Counted from the first letter of the stretch, positions 1 through 8,086 are shown. The stretch is 30,601 nucleotides of DNA from a bacterium (GCA_030655095.1 JAURWF010000057.1:1-30601); one strand, 5' to 3'. Numbers and translations: made by a program. The notes: generated from the letters alone by a model not told the origin.

Positions 1-124
1 TATTTTATACCCTTAGTATATCACATTTAGAACTAAAATTACAGAAAAAAATGTGGATACCTTATTTAAAAAACAAACGCAATTTTTATCTAAATCTGTC
101 TGATTTTATTAAATTGTTAAAGGA

Positions 125-180
125 CTTTTTAGACAGCCTGCGGAGCCATAAAGCGGGAATCCAGGAGTAAACAGCGAGCA
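125..180. repeat. REP-like dispersed repeat fragment
   Basis: Downstream of the minus-strand protease gene lies a GC-richer patch reading GCCTGCGGAGCC then GCGGGAATCCAGGAG. Its reverse complement contains TCCTGGATTCCCGC, which resembles the TCCTGGATTGCGGGTC core of the repeats near 19600 and 20290. A short minus-strand reading frame crosses it, but that frame also covers the terminator of the neighbouring gene and looks spurious. I see no gene in bases 1-240. Confidence 0.4.
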
Positions 181-240
181 GATAGATAAGAGGTTTGTCG
201 CTGAATATTCTTTTGAGTTTAAAATAAAAAAAGAGAAATT

Positions 241-277
241 AAAAACGGCTGTTGCAAAGAAACTACAACAGTCGTTT
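241..277 (-). terminator. Rho-independent terminator of the protease gene
   Basis: AAACGGCTGTTG (243-254) and CAACAGTCGTTT (266-277) form a 12-bp stem with one G-T wobble. Read on the minus strand the hairpin is followed by a T-rich tract. It lies 22 bases beyond the stop codon of the gene at 299-1897, as expected for its terminator. Confidence 0.75.
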
Positions 278-298
278 GGATTATCAAAATTTGGGTGT

Positions 299-1897
299 TT
301 ATTTTTCAAACCACCCGTTTTCGTCTACCTCTTTTACTCCGCATTGCCTCAATGGAGAAGAGGATTTTTTAAATTGAAATGGCTCCCCCCAAACTCTATT
401 TGGAACGGAGTCATAGAATTTCTTCTCCGTGCTTTCTTGCCAGAAGAAAGAAATCCATTCTCCGCTGTTTGGTTGAATTGCTCTCCTGACATTCTTTGTT
501 GACAGATATGTCAACAAAATCCTTTTCGCTGCCATTTCGACAGGAGTCTTGGACGGTACGTTAGTTGTCCACGTTTCCCCATATTCATAAATGCACCAAT
601 ATCGCGCATTTTTCACTATAGAAAATGCGTGTCCATCACTACTTCCAAAGGGAGCATAAAAGAGAACATAAGACTCATATCCATTTTCCGTCAAGACATT
701 AGAAAAGAGATTATTTTGAGACCAACAATCTCCACTTTTTTTTTCGTACACACTTTCTGGTTTATCTAAGTTTAGTGTGTACGAGATGCCTTTCATCATT
801 TCAACCGCTTTTCTTGGCGTGTTGATGATGTTTTTAGCATCTTCAAGATCAGGAACCAATTCTAATGTCCGACATAGATTAATCGGATCATTATATAATT
901 GGCACTCTTTATATTCTTCTTTTCTATTAATTCCTCCAAATTGAAAAGACAGAATATAAGTATTATTTTTTTTCATCCAGTCTGCTCGCTGGATGTTTGC
1001 TGACAAGCAAATATTTCCACCGAGAGCAGGATATCCAGCGGAGTATTTTATTGTCGTCATTTTATTTCCATGATCATAGGAACGAGCAATATTGCTTTTC
1101 AATTTTTTTATAACAATATTACTTCCTATAGTTGTACTTTTACTATCAACATCATTTTTAGGTTTTCCCAATATTTGTTGGTAGATAAAGTATGGAGAAA
1201 AAAGCTTACAGTCATATCCAATTTGTACACCAAGCTCGTTTCGTTGGCATAAACTGGAATATACCTCAGAATTAAATAGTTGACTTTTGCCAGTCAACCC
1301 TATATTTAACCCAGAGCTTTTTATTGGCGAGTAACCTATATTCGCCATCATACCAACTTCATCCCAACAAGACTTCTTTAGAGAGCAGGTTGTCCATCCT
1401 TGTATTTCGCCGTTATTAGAAATTGGGAGACTAGCCCCGATTTTTATTGGAATAATTCTGACTTCTTCGCAACTCATTCGACTCTTTTGAGTCTTATTTA
1501 CCACCCCGATTCGCGAATCTATTCTAAATTTGCCAAGATTGTTTTGGTGTCCAATCTTAGCACAAAAAATTTCTTCTTCTTCTGCCCATTTATTTTGAGC
1601 TTTTTTTGTTAAACTTCTGATGGCGAAGAAAAAGCCATCAGTTTCTATTACTCCAAGCTCCCATTCTGAGGAGCTATTTAGAGAAAAAACTTGTTTTTGA
1701 AAAAACCCGTTAAAGATAATTTTTTTTTCCGGGTCTTTTATTTTAAAAGTTACCCAGTTATTCCCGACTCCAAACTCTAAACCCGGAGAAGAAATGCTTT
1801 GTAGTTGCAATGATCCGCCATACTCATCGCTTGCCATTGCAAAATTTAAATTAAAAAAGAAAATTATAATTACTACCGTCACGATTATTCTTCTCAT
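299..1897 (-). CDS. Secreted transglutaminase-like cysteine protease with beta-rich N-terminal region
   Basis: A 532-residue protein with an N-terminal signal peptide (hydrophobic run about residues 4-20, then AMASDE). Residues 25-330 alternate hydrophobic and polar residues with many Gly and aromatic residues, like a beta-sheet or barrel region. Residues about 340-450 look like a bacterial transglutaminase-like cysteine proteinase: a TPRKAVEMMKGISY helix, then KSGDCWSQ with candidate nucleophile Cys391, GHAFSIV with His423, and YEYGE with Glu438 where the family usually has Asp. The start is well supported by GAGGAG six bases before ATG. That SD and the G-richer codons differ from neighbouring genes. 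The family hydrolyses or cross-links peptide bonds; the substrate here is unknown, though a cell-surface role is likely. The fold is inferred from motifs only. Confidence 0.7.
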   Translation of the reverse strand: MRRIIVTVVIIIFFFNLNFAMASDEYGGSLQLQSISSPGLEFGVGNNWVTFKIKDPEKKIIFNGFFQKQVFSLNSSSEWELGVIETDGFFFAIRSLTKKAQNKWAEEEEIFCAKIGHQNNLGKFRIDSRIGVVNKTQKSRMSCEEVRIIPIKIGASLPISNNGEIQGWTTCSLKKSCWDEVGMMANIGYSPIKSSGLNIGLTGKSQLFNSEVYSSLCQRNELGVQIGYDCKLFSPYFIYQQILGKPKNDVDSKSTTIGSNIVIKKLKSNIARSYDHGNKMTTIKYSAGYPALGGNICLSANIQRADWMKKNNTYILSFQFGGINRKEEYKECQLYNDPINLCRTLELVPDLEDAKNIINTPRKAVEMMKGISYTLNLDKPESVYEKKSGDCWSQNNLFSNVLTENGYESYVLFYAPFGSSDGHAFSIVKNARYWCIYEYGETWTTNVPSKTPVEMAAKRILLTYLSTKNVRRAIQPNSGEWISFFWQESTEKKFYDSVPNRVWGEPFQFKKSSSPLRQCGVKEVDENGWFEK

Positions 1898-2197
1898 CTC
1901 GTTCTCCTCGCGTTATTTTTGAATAAACGCTTTTTTAAATTTTTAGACCCGAAGGCCAGAATTTCAGAATTAGAGAAATTTTTTATCTTTTAACAAATTT
2001 CTTTTAAAATTGTCAAAGAGCCATCTATTTAACTAATTATTCTGACATAAGAATTAGAGAATGTCAAGGATTGGGTTTTTTTATTTGTTTTTTTGCTTTT
2101 TATTAAATAGTGTGGCAAACTTTATGTATAGATTAATAAATAATTGTTAGAAAATTTTTAATAATAATAATAATAATTAAATATATATAATTTATTT
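1898..2197. other. Divergent intergenic region between protease gene and pyrH
   Basis: This 300-bp spacer separates two divergent genes and should hold both promoters. On the minus strand there are two TTGACA boxes (about 2011-2016 and 2057-2062 in plus coordinates), neither followed by a convincing -10. AGAATTAGAGAA occurs twice (about 1964 and 2050). The pyrH-proximal end is an (AAT)n-like run. I see no gene here. Confidence 0.45.
2185..2190 (+). promoter_or_regulatory. -10 box of pyrH, consistent with a leaderless mRNA
   Basis: A perfect TATAAT lies six bases before the pyrH ATG, so transcription would begin at or next to the start codon. No SD is present. The -35 region is a run of AAT repeats with no clear match. 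Confidence 0.45.
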
Positions 2198-2884
2198 ATG
2201 TCAAAAAAAATTTATATTATTTCTCTTGGAGGCTCGTTGATTGCTCCTGAAGAAGGAGTTGATTGGCAATTTTTGAAAAAATTTCGTCAATTAATTTTGC
2301 AGTTGATTAAACAAGGAGATAAATTTTATCTTATTGCTGGTGGTGGACGGACTGCTAGAAATTACGTCGCAGCTGCTAGCAAAGTAGTTAAAATTACTTC
2401 CGAAGATTTGGATTGGTTAGGGATTCATGCTACACGATTAAATGCTCATCTTTTACGAACGATTTTTCGTGGGCAGGCTCATCCTCAAATTATTAAAAGC
2501 CCAACTTTTCATATTTTTAGCAAAGAAAGTATTGTTGTAGCTAGTGGTTGGAAACCTGGTTGGTCAACTGATTATGTAGCGACTATTCTTGCTCAAGAAT
2601 ATGATATTAAAACTATTATTAATTTATCTAATATTGATTATGTATATGATAAAGATCCGAGAAAATTTTCTGATGCCAAAAAGTTAGAAAAAATTAGTTG
2701 GCCAGATTTTAGAAAAATTGTTGGCAGTAAATGGGATCCAGGGTTAAATGCTCCTTTTGATCCGATTGCTTCGCAAAAATCAGAAAAATTAGGACTAGAA
2801 GTGGTAATTATGAATGGTAAAAATATAGATAATCTTAAAAATTATTTTAATAATAAAAAATTTAAAGGAACAATAATTAATTAA
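2198..2884 (+). CDS. pyrH: UMP kinase (archaeal-type)
   Basis: A 228-residue cytosolic amino-acid-kinase-fold enzyme that phosphorylates UMP to UDP in pyrimidine nucleotide synthesis. Visible motifs are the N-terminal SLGGSL loop (residues 9-14), AGGGRTAR (about 47-54) for phosphate and nucleotide binding, WSTDYVATILA in the middle, and the NLSNIDYVYDKDPR segment typical of UMP kinases. The length and these motifs resemble the archaeal branch, which is common in CPR bacteria, more than the roughly 240-residue bacterial enzyme. The gene stands alone, divergent from the protease gene and followed by tRNA genes on the other strand. There is no SD; the start directly follows a TATAAT box. Confidence 0.9.
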   Translation: MSKKIYIISLGGSLIAPEEGVDWQFLKKFRQLILQLIKQGDKFYLIAGGGRTARNYVAAASKVVKITSEDLDWLGIHATRLNAHLLRTIFRGQAHPQIIKSPTFHIFSKESIVVASGWKPGWSTDYVATILAQEYDIKTIINLSNIDYVYDKDPRKFSDAKKLEKISWPDFRKIVGSKWDPGLNAPFDPIASQKSEKLGLEVVIMNGKNIDNLKNYFNNKKFKGTIIN

Positions 2885-2899
2885 TTAATTTATTTTTTG

Positions 2900-2972
2900 A
2901 GCCCAAGGTCGGAATCGAACCGACAACCTACGGTTTACGATACCGTCGCTCTGCCAATTGAGCTACATGGGC
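2900..2972 (-). tRNA. tRNA-Thr(CGT)
   Basis: A full cloverleaf folds on the minus strand: acceptor GCCCATG with CTTGGGC, D-stem GCTC/GAGC, anticodon stem ACGGT/ACCGT around loop ATCGTAA (anticodon CGT), and T-arm GTCGG-TTCGATT-CCGAC. The discriminator base is T. The acceptor stem has a T-T mismatch at position 6-67. CCA is not encoded. Confidence 0.93.
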
Positions 2973-2975
2973 TAG

Positions 2976-3059
2976 AATAGGTGTTAGATTTTAGGTGTTA
3001 GATAATTTAACTACAAAAAGTTTTTAGCTTTTTTTAAAACCTAAAACCTAAAACCTATT
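2976..3059. repeat. CCTAAAA 7-bp repeats inside an inverted repeat
   Basis: Between the two tRNAs, AATAGGT plus a degenerate TTAGGTG-type left arm (2976-3000) faces a right arm of 7-bp CCTAAAA units ending in ACCTATT (3059). The arms can pair into a long hairpin. The same arrangement recurs at 16562-16624. Confidence 0.7.
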
Positions 3060-3062
3060 TAC

Positions 3063-3136
3063 TGGAGCGGGTAACGGGAATCGAACCCGTGTCTCAACCT
3101 TGGGAAGGTCGTGTGCTACCATTATACTATACCCGC
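3063..3136 (-). tRNA. tRNA-Gly(CCC)
   Basis: The minus strand folds as GCGGGTA/TACCCGC acceptor, D-loop AATGGTAG, anticodon stem CGACC/GGTTG around TTCCCAA (anticodon CCC), and T-arm ACGGG-TTCGATT-CCCGT. The D-stem contains a weak A-C pair. The discriminator is T, and CCA is encoded (3063-3065), unlike the neighbouring tRNA-Thr. Confidence 0.93.
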
Positions 3137-3139
3137 GAT

Positions 3140-3284
3140 AAGTCTATAAAGTCCATAAAGTCCTTAAAATCCATAAAGTCCTTAAAGTCCATAAAGTCAA
3201 AAGTCTGTAAAGTCCATAAAGTCTGTAAAGTCAAAAGTCTGTAAAGTCCATAAAGTCCATAAAGTCCTTAAAGTCTATAAAGTA
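3140..3284. repeat. 9-bp tandem array (TCCATAAAG family)
   Basis: About sixteen near-identical 9-bp units fill the gap between tRNA-Gly and the carboxypeptidase gene. The variants are TCCATAAAG, TCCTTAAAG, TCTGTAAAG and TCTATAAAG, interrupted twice by TCAAAAG. There is no gene. Related arrays lie at 5700-5755, 8287-8412 (opposite orientation) and 16402-16461. Confidence 0.85.
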
Positions 3285-3348
3285 TGGGAAGTTAAAAGGT
3301 TAATTTAGGGCTTTTAATTTTTGACTCGTATGATATTATTATATTGAT

Positions 3349-4995
3349 ATGAAATTTTTTAGTCAAATGTTGAAAAAAATAATATTTTGTTTTATTTTAA
3401 TCCCTACAATAATAGTCGGTGGTTTTATTTGTGCAACGGAAACTAGTCAAGCAGTTAATGATAGTTCTTATTTTATAAATTTAGATCAAGAAACTACTGT
3501 AAAGGGTTATGTTGTAGATGCTTTTTATGGCGCATTAAAACTTTCTTTAATGCCAGCTGTTCTTAAAGAGCCTACTGGTGTTGAAGTAATTAAATTAGAT
3601 GAAAAAATAGATTTGCCATGGCAATTAAAAAAAATAAGTCAAATTTATCAATTTGAATTTAAAAATAAGTTAGCTTATAACAGCGGTAAACAGTTTTCAA
3701 TTCAACTTTCTTATGATGAGCCATCTAATTATTATAAACAAGTTTTTTATTATGAGAAAAACTCTGCTACATGGCGACCATTGCCTACTGTTGACTGTCC
3801 TGACAAATCGTTTGTTCGCGCTTTAATTAGTTTGCCATATGCTCGCTTGGCTGTTTTTTCTAATCCAGAAGCTTTGGTTGTCGGGAAAGCTAGTTGGTAT
3901 AAAAATAAAGATGGCTTGTTTGCTGCTTCTCCAGATTTTCCTAAAAAATCTAAATTGCGTGTATATAATACTGATAATAATAAATATGTTGATGTTGTAG
4001 TTAATGATTCTGGTCCAGATAGAAGAATTCATTCTGATCGGGTCGTTGATTTAGATAAAGTTGCTTTTAAAAAAATAGCTGCTATTGGATCCGGTGTAAT
4101 TAATGTTAGAATTGAACCGCTTTATATCGCTCCGAATAATAATAAGGTTCTCGGTATTCCATTAACAGGAGTAAAGTCTCAATTTACTATTAGTGCTAAG
4201 TCAGCTATTGCTATGAATGAAAGAACTGGCGAGATTCTTTGGCAAAAAAATGCTAGTTCAACTTTACCGTTGGCTAGTTTAACTAAATTAATCGCAATTA
4301 AAGTTTTTTTTGATTTGCGACCTAGCTTAAGTCAAGTTGTTTCTTATAGCATTAAGGACGAAGAATATAATTATAAATATGCTAGTAAAGGGGAAGTGGC
4401 TAGAGTAAAATTAAATGATGGTGATACTTTAACTGTTGAAGATTTAGTTTATTCTTCTTTGGTTGGCTCTGCCAATAATGCAGTAGAAACATTAGTTAGA
4501 GTAAGTGGTTTGTCGCGCGAAGAATTTATCAATAGAATGAATCAATCTGTTATTAACTGGGGCGCAACAGCTACTCATTTTGTTGAACCAACTGGTTTGT
4601 CGCCACAAAATGTTAGTTCGGTTTTGGATTATGCTATAATAACAAAAGAGATTTATACTCATCCGATAATTAAAAAAGCTAGCACAATAGCTGAATATAA
4701 ATTTACAACAATTAATACGAAAAAATATCATCGTATTAAAAATACTGATAAGTTAATAAATACCAGTAATCTAAAAATTGCAGGTTCTAAAACAGGATAT
4801 CTTAATGAAGCGCTTTATTGTTTGATGATTAGAGTTGAAAAAGATTCGTTAGATTCGCTTGTCATTGTTACTTTTGGCGTGTCGACTCGCGCTAAAAGTT
4901 TTGGAGAAACTGAAGATTTAGCTAAGTATGCGTTGAAAAAAATACAAAATAAACCAAGTCAATTATATGGTTTAGCAGGAAGGTCATATTTTTAA
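3349..4995 (+). CDS. RlpA-like double-psi barrel fused to D-alanyl-D-alanine carboxypeptidase (S11)
   Basis: A 548-residue exported protein with an N-terminal signal segment (about residues 9-30). Residues 36-175 form a beta-rich region I do not recognise. Residues about 178-262 match the RlpA-like double-psi beta-barrel: GKASWYK, AASPDFPKKSKLRV, VVVNDSGP and RVVDLDKVAF. Residues about 280-540 are a serine D-Ala-D-Ala peptidase with all three active-site motifs: SLTK (Ser310, Lys313), SAN (374-376) and KTG (481-483). The peptidase trims peptidoglycan stem peptides outside the membrane; the barrel may bind or cleave glycan. ftsE begins 24 bases downstream, so co-transcription with the division genes is likely. 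Most S11 enzymes are shorter and lack the barrel. There is no SD. Confidence 0.88.
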   Translation: MKFFSQMLKKIIFCFILIPTIIVGGFICATETSQAVNDSSYFINLDQETTVKGYVVDAFYGALKLSLMPAVLKEPTGVEVIKLDEKIDLPWQLKKISQIYQFEFKNKLAYNSGKQFSIQLSYDEPSNYYKQVFYYEKNSATWRPLPTVDCPDKSFVRALISLPYARLAVFSNPEALVVGKASWYKNKDGLFAASPDFPKKSKLRVYNTDNNKYVDVVVNDSGPDRRIHSDRVVDLDKVAFKKIAAIGSGVINVRIEPLYIAPNNNKVLGIPLTGVKSQFTISAKSAIAMNERTGEILWQKNASSTLPLASLTKLIAIKVFFDLRPSLSQVVSYSIKDEEYNYKYASKGEVARVKLNDGDTLTVEDLVYSSLVGSANNAVETLVRVSGLSREEFINRMNQSVINWGATATHFVEPTGLSPQNVSSVLDYAIITKEIYTHPIIKKASTIAEYKFTTINTKKYHRIKNTDKLINTSNLKIAGSKTGYLNEALYCLMIRVEKDSLDSLVIVTFGVSTRAKSFGETEDLAKYALKKIQNKPSQLYGLAGRSYF

Positions 4996-5019
4996 AAACT
5001 AAATAGTCTAATTAAATAA

Positions 5020-5700
5020 ATGATTAATTTACATAATATTTCTAAAATTTATTCACCTGATATTAAGGCTTTACAGCATGTTAATCTGCATATTAAGCCA
5101 GGTGAATTTGTTTCTATTGTTGGTCAGTCAGGCACTGGCAAAACTACTTTAGTAAAATTATTAATCGGTGAGGAACAGCCAACCCAAGGTAAAATTATAA
5201 TCGGTGGTTGGGATATTACAAAGATTAGTCAGAAGGAGAGGCCTATTTTACGTCGGCAGATTGGCGTAGTTTTTCAAGATTTTAAATTGCTTTATAAAAA
5301 AACATTATTGGAAAACGTTGCTTTTGCTTTGCAGGTTTGTGGCCATTCGCCAAAAAAAATTAATAGCATAGTGCCTCAAGTAATGAAAATAGTTGGTTTG
5401 GAAAAAAAAATGCACCGTTATCCGCAGCAAGTTTCTGGTGGCGAGCAACAGCGAGTAGTTATTGCTCGCGCATTGGTTCATTGTCCTAAAATACTTTTAG
5501 CTGATGAGCCAACAGGCAATCTTGACTCCATTAATACTGATGAAATTATTGAATTATTGCAGAAAATTAATAAATTTGGCACAACAGTTATTTTAGTTAC
5601 GCATAATAGAGAGGTTGTTAATAAGTTAAGAAAAAGAGTTATTACTTTGGAAAATGGAATGATAATCAATGATCAAGCAGTAGGAAAATATTTATTATAA
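5020..5700 (+). CDS. ftsE: Cell division ATP-binding protein FtsE
   Basis: A 226-residue ABC ATPase that with FtsX activates septal peptidoglycan hydrolases. Walker A is GQSGTGKTT (35-43). The Q-loop FQDFKLL is typical of FtsE, followed by the signature VSGGEQQR and Walker B ILLADEPTGNLD, with the switch histidine in VTHN. Length is normal for the family. It follows the carboxypeptidase gene by 24 bases and precedes ftsX by 157 bases, a gap filled with repeats and a hairpin. There is no SD. Confidence 0.95.
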   Translation: MINLHNISKIYSPDIKALQHVNLHIKPGEFVSIVGQSGTGKTTLVKLLIGEEQPTQGKIIIGGWDITKISQKERPILRRQIGVVFQDFKLLYKKTLLENVAFALQVCGHSPKKINSIVPQVMKIVGLEKKMHRYPQQVSGGEQQRVVIARALVHCPKILLADEPTGNLDSINTDEIIELLQKINKFGTTVILVTHNREVVNKLRKRVITLENGMIINDQAVGKYLL

Positions 5701-5755
5701 AGTCTTTAAAGTCTGTAAAGTCCATAAAGTCCATAAAGTCTGTAAAGTCAAAAGT
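5700..5755. repeat. 9-bp tandem array (TCCATAAAG family) between ftsE and ftsX
   Basis: Five to six 9-bp units (TCTTTAAAG, TCTGTAAAG, TCCATAAAG) begin at the ftsE stop codon and have the same orientation as the array at 3140-3284. Confidence 0.8.
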
Positions 5756-5778
5756 TTAATTTTTAAATATTAAACGGC

Positions 5779-5803
5779 AACTTGGACACCGAGCGTCCAA
5801 GTT
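5779..5803 (+). other. Perfect 9-bp hairpin between ftsE and ftsX
   Basis: AACTTGGAC (5779-5787) pairs perfectly with GTCCAAGTT (5795-5803) across a 7-base loop. An AT-rich tract without a clean T run follows, so it may be a weak terminator, an mRNA processing or stability element, or a dispersed palindrome. Confidence 0.55.
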
Positions 5804-5816
5804 AATTAATTAATTT

Positions 5817-5855
5817 CTAAAAAGCTACAAGCTAAAAAGCTAAGAAGCTAAAAAA
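5817..5855. repeat. GCTAAAAA 8-bp repeat block
   Basis: Four to five units of GCTAAAAA/GCTACAA/GCTAAGAA run up to the ftsX start codon. The same family occurs at 29712-29795 and 30034-30062, the last also directly before a start codon. Confidence 0.75.
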
Positions 5856-5857
5856 TT

Positions 5858-6772
5858 ATGTTTTTATTATCTTTTTTTAGAGTTATAAAATTTAGTTTAC
5901 AAGATGTAAGTCGTAATATTTGGTTATCTTTAGTGACTATTATTATAATAATTTTAGCGCTTGTTTCGGTTAATCTGCTTTTAGTAGTTAAAATTATTAG
6001 CTCTACTGCTATTGATGCTGTTAAAGAAAAAATAGATATTAGTTTATACCTTAAATCTGAAACTGAAGAAAGTAAAATCTTGGCGTTAAAAGCTAAAGTA
6101 AGTAATTTAGTACAAGTTGAAGATGTTAAATATGTCCCTAAACAAATTGCCTTGGAGAGTTTTAAACAGAAGCATAAAGATAATCCAGAAATTTTACAGG
6201 CATTGATTGAATTGGGCAAAAACCCGTTATCTCCTAGCTTAGTTATCAAGCCAAAAGATGTTAATCAATATGATGAGTTGATTGCTAATTTAAATAAGAT
6301 TGATGATGATATTATAGAATCGCGGAATTTTGATGATCGCAAGGTTATGTTGGAAAAAATTAATTCTATAACTAATAAAGTAGGTGAAGTCGGAATGTTT
6401 ATTAGTATTATTTTTATCTTTATTACTTTATTAGTTGTTTATAATGCTATTCGTGTTACTATTTATACTCATCGTACAGAAATAGGTATTATGAAGTTAG
6501 TCGGCGCTTCTAATTGGTTTATCCGCGCCCCTTATTTAGTGTCTAGTTTGGTATATGCTTTAATTGGGGTTTTGGCTACAGTTGTTATTTTTTATTTCTT
6601 TTTAAGTTTATTGCAACCTTATCTAGAGGCCTTTTTTATAGGATATAATTTTAATATAATTACCTATTTTAATAGTCATTTTCTTCTTATTTTTGGTTTA
6701 GAATTTTTAGTAGCAATTTTGATCAATTTTTTTGCTAGTTTAGTTGCTGTCAATAAATATTCTAAAGTTTAG
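5858..6772 (+). CDS. ftsX: Cell division protein FtsX
   Basis: A 304-residue inner membrane partner of FtsE. It has the FtsX layout: a first membrane segment (about residues 22-45), an extracellular domain (about 46-175) that would engage a peptidoglycan hydrolase or its activator, and three more membrane segments (about 180-205, 225-253, 275-297). The IGIMKLVGASNWFIRAP segment after the second membrane helix is characteristic of FtsX. It follows ftsE and ends in a strong hairpin terminator. No SD; GCTAAAAA repeats abut the start. Confidence 0.92.
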   Translation: MFLLSFFRVIKFSLQDVSRNIWLSLVTIIIIILALVSVNLLLVVKIISSTAIDAVKEKIDISLYLKSETEESKILALKAKVSNLVQVEDVKYVPKQIALESFKQKHKDNPEILQALIELGKNPLSPSLVIKPKDVNQYDELIANLNKIDDDIIESRNFDDRKVMLEKINSITNKVGEVGMFISIIFIFITLLVVYNAIRVTIYTHRTEIGIMKLVGASNWFIRAPYLVSSLVYALIGVLATVVIFYFFLSLLQPYLEAFFIGYNFNIITYFNSHFLLIFGLEFLVAILINFFASLVAVNKYSKV

Positions 6773-6776
6773 AAAG

Positions 6777-6816
6777 CAATAAAAAAACATGTTTGTTAGC
6801 AAGCATGTTTTTATTG
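6777..6816. terminator. Bidirectional terminator between ftsX and tRNA-Gln
   Basis: AAACATGTTTG and CAAGCATGTTT pair around TTAG, extended by flanking CAATAAAAA/TTTTTATTG. It serves ftsX on the plus strand and could also stop transcripts from the tRNA-Gln side. Confidence 0.8.
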
Positions 6817-6828
6817 TGTTTTATTTTG

Positions 6829-6899
6829 CTGCGGGGCATGGATTCGAACCATGATAAACGGCTTCAAAGGCCGCTGTCTTACCGTTGGACGACCCCGCA
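6829..6899 (-). tRNA. tRNA-Gln(TTG)
   Basis: The minus strand folds with acceptor TGCGGGG/CCCCGCA, anticodon loop CTTTGAA (anticodon TTG) on stem GCGGC/GCCGT, and T-arm CATGG-TTCGAAT-CCATG. The discriminator is G and CCA is not encoded. Confidence 0.93.
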
Positions 6900-6905
6900 A
6901 AGAAA

Positions 6906-6940
6906 ATTACAAATTTTCAATTATCAATTACGAATTAAAT
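6906..6940. repeat. Degenerate AATTACG-family repeat
   Basis: AATTACAAATTTTCAATT is followed by ATCAATTACGAATT. This matches the start of the copies inside the sugar kinase gene and after mraZ. Confidence 0.6.
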
Positions 6941-7069
6941 CTAAAAATTTAGAATAATTCTATTCTAACATAAACTCAATTTAAATCAATATCACATATT
7001 AAAATCTGTTTTTATTTGAATGTTTGTGATATAGTTTTATTATATTAATTATTGATTATATTTTTATTT

Positions 7070-8086
7070 ATGAAATATGATATTATTACTGTTGGTGGAG
7101 CTACTGAAGATATAACTTTTTATACTAAAGAAGGAGTGCTTATAAATAATAAAAAAGATTTAACTAAGCAAAAATTGTTGGCTTTTGAATATGGTGCTAA
7201 AATAAAAGTTGATAAATCTTTTTCTAATTTTGGTGGGGGCGCTGCCAATGCTTCTGTTTGTTTTTCGCATCTTGGTTTTAAGACAGCTGTTCTAGTCTCG
7301 GTTGGCGATGATAGTCGCGGTCAGAAAATTATTGATAATTTTAAACAGCAAGGAGTTGATGTAAGTTTGATTCAAAAAACATCAAAAGCAGAAAGCGGTT
7401 TTTCTTTTTTATTGGTTAGTCAGGATAATGAACATATTGCATTTTCTAATAGAGCGGCGAATAATCAGTTATCAATTACGAATTACGAATTAGAAATTAT
7501 AAAAGAAGCTAAATGGGTTTATCTAGCTTCTTTATCTGATAAATGGCAAAAATTATTAGAAAAAATCTGTTTTTTGGTTAATATTAGTTCTGCTAGAAAT
7601 TTTAATTTTAATAAAATAAAAATTGCTTGGAATCCTGGACATAGGCAGATTTTGTCTGGTATTAAAGTCCTTGGCAAATATTTGCCAAAAGTTTTTGTTT
7701 TAATTGTTAATATTGATGAAGCTATTGAATTAGTAATGTCTGATAAAAAGTATAAAAATAAAGATAGGGCATTTTTTGAAGAAATAAATAATTTATTGTC
7801 TGCTCTTTATAGTTATGGACCACAGATTGTATTAATAACAAAAGGTGAGCATGGAGCTAACGCATTTGATGGCAAAAAAGTTTATTTTCAGCCTGTTATT
7901 AAAGGAAAAAAGATAGTTGACACAACAGGAGTTGGAGATGCTTTTGGATCTTCTTTTGTCGCTGGATTAGAATTATATCATGGTGATATTAAAAAAGCGC
8001 TTTATCTTAGCGCTAAAAATGTTGCTTCAGTAATTAGCCAACAAGGAGCACAAAATGGACTATTAAAAAAAGCTATTAAGTTCTAG
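7070..8086 (+). CDS. PfkB-family carbohydrate or nucleoside kinase
   Basis: A 338-residue cytosolic kinase of the ribokinase/PfkB fold. The substrate-binding glycines are seen in NFGGGAANASV, followed by FKTAVLVSVGDDSRGQKI, and the C-terminal PfkB signature DTTGVGDAFGSSF (284-296) carries the catalytic base Asp290 and the anion hole. ITKGEHGA is the usual ATP-side strand. The substrate (ribose, fructose-phosphate, adenosine or other) cannot be told. I chose ATG at 7070 over an upstream TTG at 7052 because homologues start close to the first beta strand (KYDIITVGG). Codons near residues 134-143 are made of the AATTACG repeat (see findings). Confidence 0.85.
   Translation: MKYDIITVGGATEDITFYTKEGVLINNKKDLTKQKLLAFEYGAKIKVDKSFSNFGGGAANASVCFSHLGFKTAVLVSVGDDSRGQKIIDNFKQQGVDVSLIQKTSKAESGFSFLLVSQDNEHIAFSNRAANNQLSITNYELEIIKEAKWVYLASLSDKWQKLLEKICFLVNISSARNFNFNKIKIAWNPGHRQILSGIKVLGKYLPKVFVLIVNIDEAIELVMSDKKYKNKDRAFFEEINNLLSALYSYGPQIVLITKGEHGANAFDGKKVYFQPVIKGKKIVDTTGVGDAFGSSFVAGLELYHGDIKKALYLSAKNVASVISQQGAQNGLLKKAIKF
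7468..7498 (+). repeat. AATTACG repeat inside the sugar kinase coding sequence
   Basis: TTATCAATTACGAATTACG continues to AATTAGAAATT and encodes SITNYELEI in frame, between the substrate lid region and the next core strand. It matches the repeats at 6906 and 30501. Confidence 0.75.

Noticed and set aside
109..309. Minus-strand reading frame of 66 residues downstream of the protease gene
   Set aside because: It covers the protease terminator and a REP-like patch, overlaps the end of the protease gene, has no SD and no recognisable domain.
3140..3284. CRISPR array
   Set aside because: The 9-bp units are adjacent with no spacers, far too short for CRISPR repeats, and no cas genes are present.
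7052..7069. TTG start extending the sugar kinase by six residues
   Set aside because: An ATG lies 18 bases downstream, right before the conserved first strand, and the added residues (MIIFLF) do not fit a cytosolic kinase.
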